Shown piece after piece: positions 1 through 8,115 of a stretch of 64,000 nt of DNA. The position numbers were made by a program, and so were the translations under genes. This DNA is from Novosphingobium cyanobacteriorum. GTDB taxonomy: Bacteria > Pseudomonadota > Alphaproteobacteria > Sphingomonadales > Sphingomonadaceae. The stretch lies in NCBI RefSeq assembly GCF_029436685.1, contig NZ_JAROCY010000020.1, positions 18,281-82,280 on the forward strand, in the 5' to 3' direction. The notes beneath the pieces are model-generated. The model searched no databases. It was given only the letters and a program-made list of their open reading frames with translations, and was not told the DNA's origin. Each line of letters opens with the position of its first letter. The first letter of the stretch is position 1.

Positions 1-1789
1 GACGACCCTTGTCATCCAGCATGGCGCGCACGCGGCCCGACTGGGTGCCGACGACCAGGATGTCGCCCACCCTCAACGTGCCGCGGTTGACCAGCACGGT
101 TGCCAACGGCCCCTTGCCCTTGTCCAGCTTCGCCTCGATCACGGTCGCTTCCGCCGCGCGATCGGGGTTTGCCTTCAATTCAAGCAGTTCGGCCTGCAGC
201 AGGATCTTTTCGATCAGGTTGTCCAGGCCATCGCCGGTCCGCGCCGAAACTTCCACGTCCTGCACATCGCCCGACATCGCCTCGACGATGATCTCGTGCT
301 CGAGCAGGCGCTCGCGGATCTTCTGCGGGTTGAACTCGGGCTTGTCCGACTTGGTGATCGCCACGATCATCGGCACGCCGGCCGCCTTGGTGTGGTTGAT
401 CGCCTCGATCGTCTGCGGCATCAGCCCGTCGTCACCCGCCACCACCAGGATGACGATGTCGGTGACGTTGGCGCCACGCATGCGCATTTCGGTGAAGGCT
501 TCGTGGCCCGGCGTATCAAGGAAGGTGATGAAGTCACCCCCCTTGGTCTTGATCTGATACGCACCGATATGCTGCGTAATGCCGCCGGCTTCGCCGCGCA
601 CCACGTCGGTACCGCGCAGCGCGTCCAGCAGGCTGGTCTTGCCGTGGTCGACGTGACCCATGATCGTGACCACCGGTGGACGCGGCTTCAGCGTTTCCTC
701 GGCATCGACGTCTGCCGCGGTATCGATATCGACGTCGCTTTCGCTCACGCGCTGGATGTTGTGGCCGAATTCGGTGACCAGCAGTTCGGCGGTGTCCTGG
801 TCGATGGTCTGGTTGATGGTGACCATCATGCCCATCTTGAACAGCGCCTTGACCAGGTCCGCGGCCTTTTCAGCCATGCGGTTGGCCAGATCCTGCACGG
901 TGATCGCCTCGGGCACGATCACGTCGCGCACCTGCTTTTCGCGCTGGTGCTGCTGCCCGGCGAAGTGGGCACGGCGTTCCTTTTCGCGCGCACGCTTCAG
1001 TGCGGCGAGCGAACGCGCGCGGGCGCCCTCGTCCTCGTTCAACGCGCGGGTGACGGTCAGCTTGCCACCACGGCGCTCATCACCGCCCTTGCGATCGCGC
1101 GGGGCCGGCTGCGGCTTCTTGGCAACCGGTTCGGGGCGCTTGATCGGCGCGACCGGGGTAAAACGGCGCGGCGCGGGCGCGGCAGGCGCTTCTTCCTTGG
1201 CTTCAGCAGGCGCTGCAACTTCGGCTGCGGGTGCCGGGGCGGGCTCAGCTTCGGCCTTCGGCGCTTCGGCCTTGGGCGCTTCGGCAACCGGAGCGGGCGC
1301 GGCCGGTGCAGGTGCAGCTTCGGGCTCGGCAACGGGCGCAGGTGCAGCGGCAGCAGCAGGCGTGTCCTCGGCCTTGCGGTTTTCCTCGGCGCGGCGGCGC
1401 TCTTCCTCGATCGCGCGCAGGCGTTCTTCCTGCTCGCGGCGGTTCGCGGCCTCCAGCGCGGCGAGGCGGGCTTCCTCGGCCTCACGCAGCAGGCGCGCCT
1501 GCAGTTCCTGGCGCGTCTCGCGTGAGGCGGCGGGCGGAGCCGGCGGCGGCGCGGGCGGAGTCGGGCGCGCGACCGGAGCCGCGGGCGCTGCGGGCGCAAC
1601 GGGTTCGGCAACCGGCGCTGCGGTTTCGCCCGGACGGCCCATCAGCTTGCGCCGCTTGACCTCGACCACCACCTTGTTGGTGCGGCCGTGGCTGAAGGTC
1701 TGCTTGACCTCGCCAGCCTCGACCGAGGTCTTCAGGCCCAGTGGCCTGCGGCCCAGCGTCGGCTTCTTGTCATCGCTCATCGAACTCAT
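1..1789 (-). CDS. infB: Translation initiation factor IF-2 (3' part outside window)
   Basis: IF-2 is the GTPase that delivers initiator tRNA to the 30S subunit. The reading frame begins at 1789 with MSSMSDDKKPTLGRRPLGLK. A long Ala/Pro/Glu-rich linker with an arginine/glutamate-rich coiled-coil stretch follows, then the conserved IF2_N segment, then the GTPase domain with GHVDHGKTSLLDALR (G1), FLDTPGHEAF (G3) and ITKSDKP (G4-like). The frame is still open at base 1, so the C-terminal domains lie outside the window. The ATG overlaps the stop of the preceding ylxR-family gene by four bases, which implies translational coupling in the rimP-nusA-ylxR-infB operon. A second ATG at 1780 is an alternative start. 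Confidence 0.97.
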   Translation of the reverse strand, partial: MSSMSDDKKPTLGRRPLGLKTSVEAGEVKQTFSHGRTNKVVVEVKRRKLMGRPGETAAPVAEPVAPAAPAAPVARPTPPAPPPAPPAASRETRQELQARLLREAEEARLAALEAANRREQEERLRAIEEERRRAEENRKAEDTPAAAAAPAPVAEPEAAPAPAAPAPVAEAPKAEAPKAEAEPAPAPAAEVAAPAEAKEEAPAAPAPRRFTPVAPIKRPEPVAKKPQPAPRDRKGGDERRGGKLTVTRALNEDEGARARSLAALKRAREKERRAHFAGQQHQREKQVRDVIVPEAITVQDLANRMAEKAADLVKALFKMGMMVTINQTIDQDTAELLVTEFGHNIQRVSESDVDIDTAADVDAEETLKPRPPVVTIMGHVDHGKTSLLDALRGTDVVRGEAGGITQHIGAYQIKTKGGDFITFLDTPGHEAFTEMRMRGANVTDIVILVVAGDDGLMPQTIEAINHTKAAGVPMIVAITKSDKPEFNPQKIRERLLEHEIIVEAMSGDVQDVEVSARTGDGLDNLIEKILLQAELLELKANPDRAAEATVIEAKLDKGKGPLATVLVNRGTLRVGDILVVGTQSGRVRAMLDDKGR

Positions 1790-2502
1790 TCGCCCTTCGT
1801 ATCAAAATCGTCGTTGGCGGCCGGTCCTTGCGGTCCGGCAGCCTCATCGCTCTCGCGCCCGAGAAAATGCAGCAGGCGCGCCAAGACGCCCCCCACCCTT
1901 TCGGCCGCGGCGGCATCGGTCAGCGCCAGATGAACGACGTTGTCGCGGCCCAATGCCACAGACAGCGCCGCCCGGTCCAGCGGCAAGATTGCACCTTTCA
2001 GCCCGGTGCCTTCGGCCATCTCGCCCACGCGCCAGGCCTGGGCCAGCTTGTTCGGCCCGTCGCTGCCGGCATCGCTGGCGTGGGCGAGAAAAGTCACCGC
2101 ACCGGCGCGCGCACCGGCAGCGATCTTTTCCGTACCCAGCAGCATGTTGCCGGCGCGCAGTTCGATGCCCAGGCGATCGGTCAGCGTGCGAACCAGCGCC
2201 TGTTCGATGCGCTGGCCAAGGTCTTCGGGAATGGAGAGCGGCGCACCCTTGAACGCGCGCGCCAAGGCCCCCTTAAGCTTGCCATTCGACAGTGCTTTTT
2301 CAAGGGCTTCGCGCGAAACGCCGATCCACGCGCCGCGCCCCGGCGCACGCGCCAGCACGTCGGGCAGCACCAGCCCGTCGGGCGAGATCGCCAGACGCAC
2401 GAGCGAGTCACGCGATGCGTGCTCTCCGGAGAGGATGCACTTCCTCTCCGGCCCGTCAGCGGTGATGTCGGAGCTTACGCGCTCATTGTGAGGAATCCGC
2501 AT
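1786..2502 (-). CDS. YlxR/RnpM-family (DUF448) RNA-binding protein with L7Ae-like C-terminus
   Basis: The protein has 238 residues. The N-terminal 90 residues match the YlxR (DUF448) family: RKCILSGEHASRDSLVRLAISPDG, then GRGAWIGVSREALEKAL. The second half (AGNMLLGTEKIAAGARAGAVTFLAHASDAG) resembles the L7Ae/L30e fold often fused to YlxR in alphaproteobacteria. The gene sits between nusA and infB, the usual place for this family. Its start overlaps the nusA 3' end by 20 bases, and its stop overlaps the infB ATG. YlxR-family proteins bind RNA, and RnpM of Firmicutes binds RNase P RNA; whether that role holds here is not shown by the sequence. Confidence 0.9.
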   Translation of the reverse strand: MRIPHNERVSSDITADGPERKCILSGEHASRDSLVRLAISPDGLVLPDVLARAPGRGAWIGVSREALEKALSNGKLKGALARAFKGAPLSIPEDLGQRIEQALVRTLTDRLGIELRAGNMLLGTEKIAAGARAGAVTFLAHASDAGSDGPNKLAQAWRVGEMAEGTGLKGAILPLDRAALSVALGRDNVVHLALTDAAAAERVGGVLARLLHFLGRESDEAAGPQGPAANDDFDTKGE

Positions 2503-4114
2503 CGGCGGCCTCCTCGTTGGGTTCGTCTTCGAACCAGTGCGCGCGGGCGGCCATGATGATCTCGTTGCCCTGTTCTTCGCTCAGGCCATATTCGCCCAGC
2601 ACGCCACCCTTGTCCTGCTCGCGCTCGGTGCGCTCGCGGCGCTGCGGGCCATCGTTGTTGCGGCGGCGCTGTTCGGTGCCGCGCTTCTTGGCAATGAGTT
2701 CGTCGGTGGCGAGATCAGCCAGGTCGTCGAGCGTCTTGATGCCCGCCTTGCCCAGCGTGACGAGCATCGCTTCGGTCAGGTGCGGCAGCTCGGCCAGCGC
2801 ATCTTCCACACCCAGGCCACGGCGCTCTTCACGCTGCGCTTCTTCGCGGCGTTCAAGCGCTTCGGCGGCGCGGCTCTGCAGTTCTTCGGCCAGCTCCTCG
2901 TCGAAGCCTTCGATCGCGGCGAGTTCGGCGATGTCGATGTAGGCCACTTCCTCCAGCTCGGTGAAGCCTTCGGCCACCAGCAGCTGCGACAGCGTCTCGT
3001 CGACGTCGAGCTCTTCCTCGAACATCTTGGAGCGCTCGGCGAACTCCTTCTGGCGCTTCTCGCTCGATTCCGCCTCGGTCATGATGTCGATGGCCGAACC
3101 GGTCAGCGACGAAGCCAGGCGCACGTTCTGCCCGCGGCGGCCAATGGCGAGCGAGAGCTGGTCATCGGGCACGACGACTTCGATGCGGCTCTCTTCCTCG
3201 TCGATCACCACGCGGCTGACGGTGGCGGGCTGCAGCGCGTTGACCACGAACGTCGCGGTGTCCTCGCTCCAGGGGATGATGTCGATCTTTTCGCCCTGCA
3301 GTTCCTGCACCACCGCCTGCACGCGGCTGCCCTTCATGCCGACACAGGCGCCGACCGGGTCGATGCTGGAATCGCGGCTGATCACCCCGATCTTGGCGCG
3401 GCTGCCCGGATCGCGGGCGGCGGCCTTGATCTCGATGATGCCGTCGTAGATTTCGGGCACTTCCTGCGCGAACAGGCGCTTCATGAAGTCCGGATGGGCG
3501 CGGCTCAGGAAGATCTGCGGACCGCGGTTCTGGCGCTCCACCTTCATGATCAGCGCGCGCACGCGCTCGCCCACGCGGGGCACTTCGCGCGGGATCTGCT
3601 GGTCGCGGCGGATCACGCCTTCGGCGCGGCCAAGGTTGACGATCACATGGCCGAACTCGACCGACTTGATCACGCCGGTGATCACTTCGCCGGCGCGGTC
3701 CTTGAATTCTTCGTACTGGCGATCGCGCTCGGCATCGCGGACCTTCTGGAAGATCACCTGCTTGGCGCTCTGCGCGTCGATGCGGCCCAGGTCCACCGGC
3801 GGCAGCGGATCGACGATGAAGTCACCCACCTTGGCGCCCGGCTGCAGCTTTTCCGCCGCCTTCAGGTCCACCTGCTTGAAGTAATCCTCGACCTCTTCCA
3901 CTACCTCGACCACGCGCCACAGGCGCAGGTCACCGGTGCGCGGATCAAGCTTTGCGCGGATGTCGTTCTCGGCGCCATAGCGGTTGCGGGCCGACTTCTG
4001 GATCGCCTCTTCCATCGCCTCGATCACGATCGACTTGTCGATCATCTTCTCGGTGGCGACGGCGTTCGCAATCGCGAGCAGCTCGGCACGGTTGGCGGAA
4101 ATCGCACTGGCCAT
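2483..4114 (-). CDS. nusA: Transcription termination/antitermination factor NusA
   Basis: NusA binds RNA polymerase and nascent RNA and modulates pausing, termination and antitermination. The 543-residue protein shows the N-terminal polymerase-binding domain (ELLAIANAVATEKMIDKSIVIEAMEEAIQ), an S1 domain (GEVITGVIKSVEFGHVIVNLGRAEGVI), and two KH domains (RDPGSRAKIGVISRDSSIDPVGACVGMKGSRVQAV and SLAIGRRGQNVRLAS). The acidic C-terminal repeats end in a helix-hairpin-helix-like LVTLGKAGIKTLDDLADL. Length and architecture are typical of alphaproteobacteria. It lies 3 bp downstream of rimP. Confidence 0.97.
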   Translation of the reverse strand: MASAISANRAELLAIANAVATEKMIDKSIVIEAMEEAIQKSARNRYGAENDIRAKLDPRTGDLRLWRVVEVVEEVEDYFKQVDLKAAEKLQPGAKVGDFIVDPLPPVDLGRIDAQSAKQVIFQKVRDAERDRQYEEFKDRAGEVITGVIKSVEFGHVIVNLGRAEGVIRRDQQIPREVPRVGERVRALIMKVERQNRGPQIFLSRAHPDFMKRLFAQEVPEIYDGIIEIKAAARDPGSRAKIGVISRDSSIDPVGACVGMKGSRVQAVVQELQGEKIDIIPWSEDTATFVVNALQPATVSRVVIDEEESRIEVVVPDDQLSLAIGRRGQNVRLASSLTGSAIDIMTEAESSEKRQKEFAERSKMFEEELDVDETLSQLLVAEGFTELEEVAYIDIAELAAIEGFDEELAEELQSRAAEALERREEAQREERRGLGVEDALAELPHLTEAMLVTLGKAGIKTLDDLADLATDELIAKKRGTEQRRRNNDGPQRRERTEREQDKGGVLGEYGLSEEQGNEIIMAARAHWFEDEPNEEAADADSSQ

Positions 4115-4117
4115 GGC

Positions 4118-4678
4118 TTAGTCTTCCTGTTCCTCGACGATGTCATCCGCTCCGCTGGCATCCAGCGGCCGGGAGGCGGCAATCAGCTTGTCCGTAAGGA
4201 TAAGCTTGGCATTGGCAACGAGGCTGAACGGCACGGCATATACCACACCATCGTCCTCGATAGAAATGATCTGCGCATCCGCGTCGAACCCGGTCAGGTC
4301 CCCGCGGAAGCGCTTGCGATTGTCGAGCAGCTCGGCCAGCTCGATCCGCGCCTCGTGCCCGATCCAGGCGGCAAAGTCCTTTGCCCGCGTCAACGGACGA
4401 TCGATGCCGGGGCTGCTCACTTCAAGGCGATAGGCATCCTCGATCAGCACCTCACCCGCTTCTTCCAGCGCGTCGAACGCATCGGAAACGCGGTTGGACA
4501 GCGCAGCGCAGTCCGCGATCACCAGCTGGCCGGTTGCGGGCCGCTCGGCCATGATCTGGAGCGTATGCTCCTCGTCACCGATCTCGCCACCCTTGAAATA
4601 GCGTACGCGCACGAGATCGAAGCCGAGAGCCTTTGCCTCCACCTCCACAACCTCGGTAATACGCGCAATATCCGCCAT
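4118..4678 (-). CDS. rimP: Ribosome maturation factor RimP
   Basis: RimP is needed for 30S subunit maturation. The 186-residue protein has the N-terminal RimP domain (ADIARITEVVEVEAKALGFDLVRVRYFKGG), the signature VSSPGIDRPLTRAKDFAAWIG, and the C-terminal SH3-like domain. It starts at ATG 4678 and is the first gene of the rimP-nusA-ylxR-infB operon, so the operon promoter must lie in the 4679-5071 region. Confidence 0.95.
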   Translation of the reverse strand: MADIARITEVVEVEAKALGFDLVRVRYFKGGEIGDEEHTLQIMAERPATGQLVIADCAALSNRVSDAFDALEEAGEVLIEDAYRLEVSSPGIDRPLTRAKDFAAWIGHEARIELAELLDNRKRFRGDLTGFDADAQIISIEDDGVVYAVPFSLVANAKLILTDKLIAASRPLDASGADDIVEEQED

Positions 4679-4815
4679 TCGAACTCCGATACCTGCCCCG
4701 GTCCATGCAAACGCATCTTCATGCCGGTTCCTGCGGGAACCAGCCTGACTTTGCTTTCACAATGTCGGGATGAGTGGCCAGATAGGCGCGAAGTGCTCCG
4801 AAAGCAAGAACAAAA

Positions 4816-4852
4816 GGGGCTGCATGCCGATCCAGGGTTGGCATGCAGCCCC
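4816..4852 (-). terminator. Strong hairpin, intrinsic terminator for minus-strand transcription
   Basis: Two perfect 13-nt arms, GGGGCTGCATGCC (4816-4828) and its complement (4840-4852), flank an 11-nt loop. Read on the minus strand the stem is followed by TTTTGTTCTT. No convincing gene lies upstream on that strand (4853-5010), so this could end a short non-coding RNA, or shield rimP from read-through. The rest of 4679-5071 shows no gene that I can support. Confidence 0.5.
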
Positions 4853-5071
4853 CAGTCGAAAACCGCCCTCTTGCTGAAAGAAGGAGACGGTCCGCGCACT
4901 GCACCCGCACGCTTTGGCCATCCGCCGCAAAGGGGAAAGCGGCCGGTCTTCAAGCCACCTTGCGGCGGCACGATTCCTTGTTGGCAAAATATCGGTGAAT
5001 AGCGCCAATATTTGGCATTCATTTGCCGTTCACGCACTGATTTTCGCGAGGAAATGGCGGAAAACGGGGTT

Positions 5072-5087
5072 TGGCACGGCTTCTGCA
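5072..5087 (+). promoter_or_regulatory. Candidate sigma-54 (-24/-12) promoter for the PspC operon
   Basis: The sequence TGGCAC - 5 nt - CTGCA matches the RpoN consensus TGGCAC-N5-TTGCW at all but one base, with the invariant GG and GC exactly 10 nt apart. It lies about 66 bp upstream of the small ORF at 5153. An interrupted palindrome GCCAA-TAT-TTGGC at 5004-5016 sits upstream at a distance suited to an enhancer-binding protein. Phage-shock genes are sigma-54 dependent in enterobacteria. Confidence 0.5.
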
Positions 5088-5152
5088 GTGCATGGATCAT
5101 CCTCCGGAGAGACCAATCTCCGAAGCAACCGATCCCAGGAAGGACCACGAAG

Positions 5153-5296
5153 ATGACCACGTTCCGCCAGTTCAGCCAACCCCTCTTCGCCGGCGTCGCC
5201 GCTTTCGCCCTCTCGCTGGCGATGATCTCGGGCACGGTCTCGGTACCGCACCAGACCGCCTCTTCCGCCAACACCAGCATGGAGTACGCCGCATGA
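5153..5296 (+). CDS. Small hydrophobic protein upstream of PspC
   Basis: A 47-residue protein, MTTFRQFSQPLFAGVAAFAL and onward, with one N-terminal hydrophobic segment (about residues 9-27) that could be a signal peptide or membrane anchor. A purine-rich AGGAAGGA lies about 10 bp before the ATG. Its TGA overlaps the ATG of the PspC gene (ATGA), so the two are translationally coupled. A longer in-frame start at 5012 would lie upstream of the candidate promoter and is unlikely. It does not resemble PspB. Its function is unknown. Confidence 0.6.
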   Translation: MTTFRQFSQPLFAGVAAFALSLAMISGTVSVPHQTASSANTSMEYAA

Positions 5297-5514
5297 GCGA
5301 CCTGCGTTTCGAAGACTCGACCGTCCGCCCCGTCGCCAGCCGCGGCTTCCGCCTCGGCCGCGATCGCAAGAAGGTGATGGGCGTGTGCGCGGGAATTTCC
5401 GATTACTTCGGCATCGATGTCACGCTGGTGCGCATCGCCTGGGTGGCGGGGATGCTGATCGGCTTTGGCTCGCTGATCCTGATCTACCTCGCCGTCGCGC
5501 TGATCGCCGACTGA
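5293..5514 (+). CDS. pspC: PspC-domain membrane protein
   Basis: A 73-residue protein. An N-terminal tail is followed by the PspC signature (LGRDRKKVMGVCAGISDYFGIDVTLVRIAWV) and a transmembrane helix (GMLIGFGSLILIYLAVALIA). In enterobacteria PspC takes part in envelope-stress signalling with PspA and PspF. No pspA, pspB or pspF is seen nearby, so this is a reduced arrangement. It overlaps the small ORF by four bases and ends before a terminator at 5545. Confidence 0.85.
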   Translation: MSDLRFEDSTVRPVASRGFRLGRDRKKVMGVCAGISDYFGIDVTLVRIAWVAGMLIGFGSLILIYLAVALIAD

Positions 5515-5544
5515 CCAGCCCCACATCCGGCCAGCCCCCGGAGA

Positions 5545-5576
5545 AGCCCCTGCCCCTCACGGCGGGGGCTTTTTTT
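5545..5576 (+). terminator. Rho-independent terminator after pspC
   Basis: The arms AGCCCCTGCC (5545-5554) and GGCGGGGGCT (5561-5570) pair with one mismatch and are followed by a run of six Ts. The hairpin starts 30 bp after the pspC stop. Confidence 0.85.
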
Positions 5577-5598
5577 CTGCTGGCTGTCACGCTGTGGT

Positions 5599-5694
5599 GG
5601 TTCGACAAGCTCACCACGAGCGGTTTTTTTGAAACTTCTACCTAGATCCGCTCATGCTGAGCTTGTCGAAGCATCGTGGTGAGCTTGTCGAACC
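5599..5694. repeat. Dispersed sphingomonad palindromic repeat (REP-like)
   Basis: A perfect 19-bp inverted repeat, GGTTCGACAAGCTCACCAC at 5599-5617 and its complement at 5676-5694, encloses a third partial unit (GCTGAGCTTGTCGAAGCA, about 5656-5673). The same unit occurs at 25775-25855, and inside a coding region at 40122-40267. It resembles short palindromic repeats common between genes in sphingomonads. Confidence 0.75.
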
Positions 5695-5715
5695 CCAACA
5701 GCGCAGCATCTCGAT

Positions 5716-6513
5716 TCAAACCGCATCCGTTTTGGCAAAGGGTGAGAAGTCGATGTCGGTGTCGAACACGTCAACGCCTTCCTTGCGCTTCAGGAAGCCG
5801 ACCACGGCATAGGTTGCGGGCGTCAGGATCACTTCCCACGCCACCTTCATCGCCCAGTTGGTGATCATCACCGTCAGCACCGCCTGGTTGGTCCAGGTGC
5901 CGAGGAACGCGATGGGGTAGAACAGCGCGCTATCCACCGCCTGACCGAACACGGTCGAGCCGATCGTGCGGGTCCACAGGTGCCTGCCCCCGGTCAACAC
6001 CTTCATCCGTGCCAGCACGAAAGAATTGACGAACTCGCCCGCCCAGAAGGCGATGATCGATGCGGCGACAATGCGCCAGGTGCTGCCGAATACCGATTCA
6101 TAGGTGGTCTGGCAGATCGTGCCCGCCGATGTCTGCTTCACCAGATCCGCGAACAGCGGGTTGCCGCTGCTGGCGCAGCCCCAGCTGGCCGAAGGCGGCA
6201 TGGCCACGACCACGAAGCTCATCACCGCCATGAACAACAGCGCAAAAAAGCCCATCCACACGCAGCGCCGCGCGTTTGCATAGCCATAGACCTCGGTCAG
6301 CACGTCCCCCAACACATAGCTGACTGGGAAAAACAGGATCCCTGCGCCAAAGGTGAAGCCGTCCACTTCCGCCAGCTTGGCCGCGCCGATCAGGTTCGAC
6401 AGCAGCAGGATGCCCACGAAACTGGCCATCATGTAGTCGAAATAGCGGAAATGGCGGCGCGCACCGGCCGAACCGGCGATGCGATCGAGATGGTCTTGCT
6501 GCTGATCGTCCAT
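5716..6513 (-). CDS. Queuosine precursor transporter (YhhQ/COG1738, DUF165 family)
   Basis: A 265-residue integral membrane protein with about six hydrophobic segments. It carries family hallmarks: RYFDYMMASFVGILLLSNLIGAAKL near residue 22, FPVSYVLGDVLTEVYGYANARR near residue 65, and a C-terminal FLGTWTNQAVLTVMITNWAMKVAWEVILTP. Members of this family import preQ0/preQ1 for queuosine tRNA modification. An insertion between the second and third membrane segments (residues about 110-140, with two cysteines) is somewhat long. The start at ATG 6513 gives a short polar N-terminus. Confidence 0.85.
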   Translation of the reverse strand: MDDQQQDHLDRIAGSAGARRHFRYFDYMMASFVGILLLSNLIGAAKLAEVDGFTFGAGILFFPVSYVLGDVLTEVYGYANARRCVWMGFFALLFMAVMSFVVVAMPPSASWGCASSGNPLFADLVKQTSAGTICQTTYESVFGSTWRIVAASIIAFWAGEFVNSFVLARMKVLTGGRHLWTRTIGSTVFGQAVDSALFYPIAFLGTWTNQAVLTVMITNWAMKVAWEVILTPATYAVVGFLKRKEGVDVFDTDIDFSPFAKTDAV

Positions 6514-6572
6514 GGCCGCTTGCTAACGGCATTTGCACGCGGCGCAAAGCCGCCTTATGGGCATGGCAGCGC

Positions 6573-6649
6573 GCGCCCGTAGCTCAGCTGGATAGAGCAC
6601 GAGCCTTCTAAGCTTGGGGCCGCAGGTTCGAACCCTGCCGGGCGCGCCA
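6573..6649 (+). tRNA. tRNA-Arg (anticodon TCT)
   Basis: 77 nt with an encoded CCA. The acceptor stem GCGCCCG/CGGGCGC pairs fully. The D-stem GCTC/GAGC, the anticodon loop CTTCTAA (TCT at 6607-6609, reads AGA) and the T-loop TTCGAAC are all present. Confidence 0.97.
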
Positions 6650-6687
6650 ATCCGCCACGGTGGCGTTGCGCCGACGCGGGCTTGATT

Positions 6688-6711
6688 ATATCTACTAAAT
6701 CAATAGACAAT
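6688..6711. promoter_or_regulatory. AT-rich imperfect palindrome upstream of metY
   Basis: TCTACT (6691-6696) and AATAGA (6702-6707) form an inverted repeat around AAATC in an AT-rich island about 45-65 bp before metY. The flanking ATA and ATA extend the dyad (ATATCTACTAAATCAATAGA). The layout is like that of Rrf2/IscR-type operators, but no regulator gene is adjacent. No SAM riboswitch fold is apparent in this leader. Confidence 0.35.
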
Positions 6712-6755
6712 AAGCCGGATCCCAGTCCGCTCCCACTCAAGAGGATCGCCTAACG

Positions 6756-8051
6756 ATGACCGAGACCCGCAAGCACCGCCCCGAAACCCTGGCCCTGCAC
6801 GCCGGCTGGCGCGCCGATCCGACCACCGGGTCGGTCGCGGTGCCGATCCACCAGACCACGTCGTACCAGTTCCACAGCACCGAACACGCCGCGAACCTTT
6901 TCGCGTTGAAAGAGCTGGGCAACATCTACACGCGCCTGATGAACCCGACGACCGACGTGCTGGAACAGCGCGTTGCCGCGTTGGAAGGCGGCGTGGCGGC
7001 ACTTGCGGTGGCTTCGGGCCAGGCGGCCTCGACCTATTCGGTGCTGAACCTCGCCCGCGCGGGCGACAACATCGTCAGTTCCACCGATCTCTACGGCGGC
7101 ACCTGGAACCTCTTTGCCAACACGCTGCGCGATCTCGGCATCGAAGTGCGCTTCGTCGATCCGGCCGATCCCGAAGGCTTCCGCCGTGCAACAGATGACC
7201 GCACCCGCGCCTATTACGCAGAATCGCTGCCCAACCCGAAGCTGGCCCCCTTCCCCATTGCGGAAGTGGCCGCCATCGGCCGCGAATACGGCATCCCGCT
7301 GATCGTCGACAACACCGCCGCCCCCACCCTGATCCGCCCGCTGGACCATGGCGCGGCAATCGTGGTCTATTCCGCCACCAAGTATATCGGCGGGCATGGC
7401 ACTTCCATCGGCGGCATCATCGTGGATGGCGGCAACTTCGACTGGGAAGCCAACCCGGCGCGCCAGCCCCTGCTCAACGAGCCTGATCGCAGCTATCACG
7501 GCGCCGTCTGGGCGCGGGACATCAAGCCGCTGGGCCCCATCGCCTACATCATCCGCGCCCGGGTGATCCTGCTGCGCGATACCGGCGCGGCGCTGAGCCC
7601 GTTCAACGCGTTCCAACTGATCCAAGGGCTTGAAACCATGCCGCTGCGCGTGGAACGCCACAGCCAGAATGCTGAAGCGGTGGCGCATTGGCTGGCCAAG
7701 CACCCCAAGGTGACCAAGGTAATCCACCCCGCACTGGCGCAGGGCCGCGAAAAGGCCTTGGCCGACAAGTACCTGCCCGGTGGCAAGGGCGGCCTGCTTG
7801 GCTTCGAGCTTGCCGGCGGCGCGGACGCGGGCAAGCGCTTCATCGATGCGCTGCAGCTGTTCTACCACGTGGCCAACATCGGCGATGCGCGCAGCCTGGC
7901 GATCCACCCGGCATCGACCACCCATTCGCAGCTTTCGGCCGAAGAGCAACTGGCGACCGGCGTCAGCCCCGGCTACGTGCGCCTGTCGATCGGCATAGAA
8001 CACATCGAGGATATCCTCGCCGATCTCGAGAGCGCTCTGGCTGCGGCCTGA
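6756..8051 (+). CDS. metY: O-acetylhomoserine sulfhydrylase family PLP enzyme
   Basis: A 431-residue fold-type I PLP enzyme that makes homocysteine from O-acetylhomoserine and sulfide in methionine synthesis. Visible hallmarks are the N-terminal HPETLALHAGW-like segment, GNIYTRLMNPTTDVLEQRVAALEGG, the catalytic lysine in YSATKYIGGHG (Lys209), and the C-terminal STTHSQLSAEEQ...VRLSIGIEHIEDILADL. The length and the insert after the PLP lysine (DWEANPARQPLLNEPDRSYHG) fit MetY (about 430 aa) better than the shorter cystathionine gamma-synthase or MetZ. It starts at ATG 6756, 106 bp after tRNA-Arg. Confidence 0.9.
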   Translation: MTETRKHRPETLALHAGWRADPTTGSVAVPIHQTTSYQFHSTEHAANLFALKELGNIYTRLMNPTTDVLEQRVAALEGGVAALAVASGQAASTYSVLNLARAGDNIVSSTDLYGGTWNLFANTLRDLGIEVRFVDPADPEGFRRATDDRTRAYYAESLPNPKLAPFPIAEVAAIGREYGIPLIVDNTAAPTLIRPLDHGAAIVVYSATKYIGGHGTSIGGIIVDGGNFDWEANPARQPLLNEPDRSYHGAVWARDIKPLGPIAYIIRARVILLRDTGAALSPFNAFQLIQGLETMPLRVERHSQNAEAVAHWLAKHPKVTKVIHPALAQGREKALADKYLPGGKGGLLGFELAGGADAGKRFIDALQLFYHVANIGDARSLAIHPASTTHSQLSAEEQLATGVSPGYVRLSIGIEHIEDILADLESALAAA

Positions 8052-8065
8052 TTTCCGAATCGAAA

Positions 8066-8089
8066 CGGGCGGCCATTGCTGGCCGCCCG
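8066..8089. terminator. GC-rich hairpin between convergent metY and the Ala/Pro-rich protein gene
   Basis: CGGGCGGCC / GGCCGCCCG arms flank a 6-nt loop. On the minus strand the stem is followed by TTTCG. No T-run follows on the plus strand. It most likely ends the minus-strand transcript. Confidence 0.5.
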
Positions 8090-8115
8090 CAAAACCTTGG
8101 AACGATGCAGATGCT

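Noticed and set aside
2537..5002. 821-residue open frame on the plus strand
   Set aside because: It lies antisense to nusA and rimP; it shows no domain, and its composition is that of a shadow frame.
4757..5008. 83-residue minus-strand frame between rimP and the pspC operon
   Set aside because: No family, no good ribosome-binding site, and it crosses the strong hairpin at 4816-4852. A non-coding role is more likely.
6650..6755. SAM riboswitch before metY
   Set aside because: The leader lacks the conserved SAM-II pseudoknot sequence and is too short for SAM-I.
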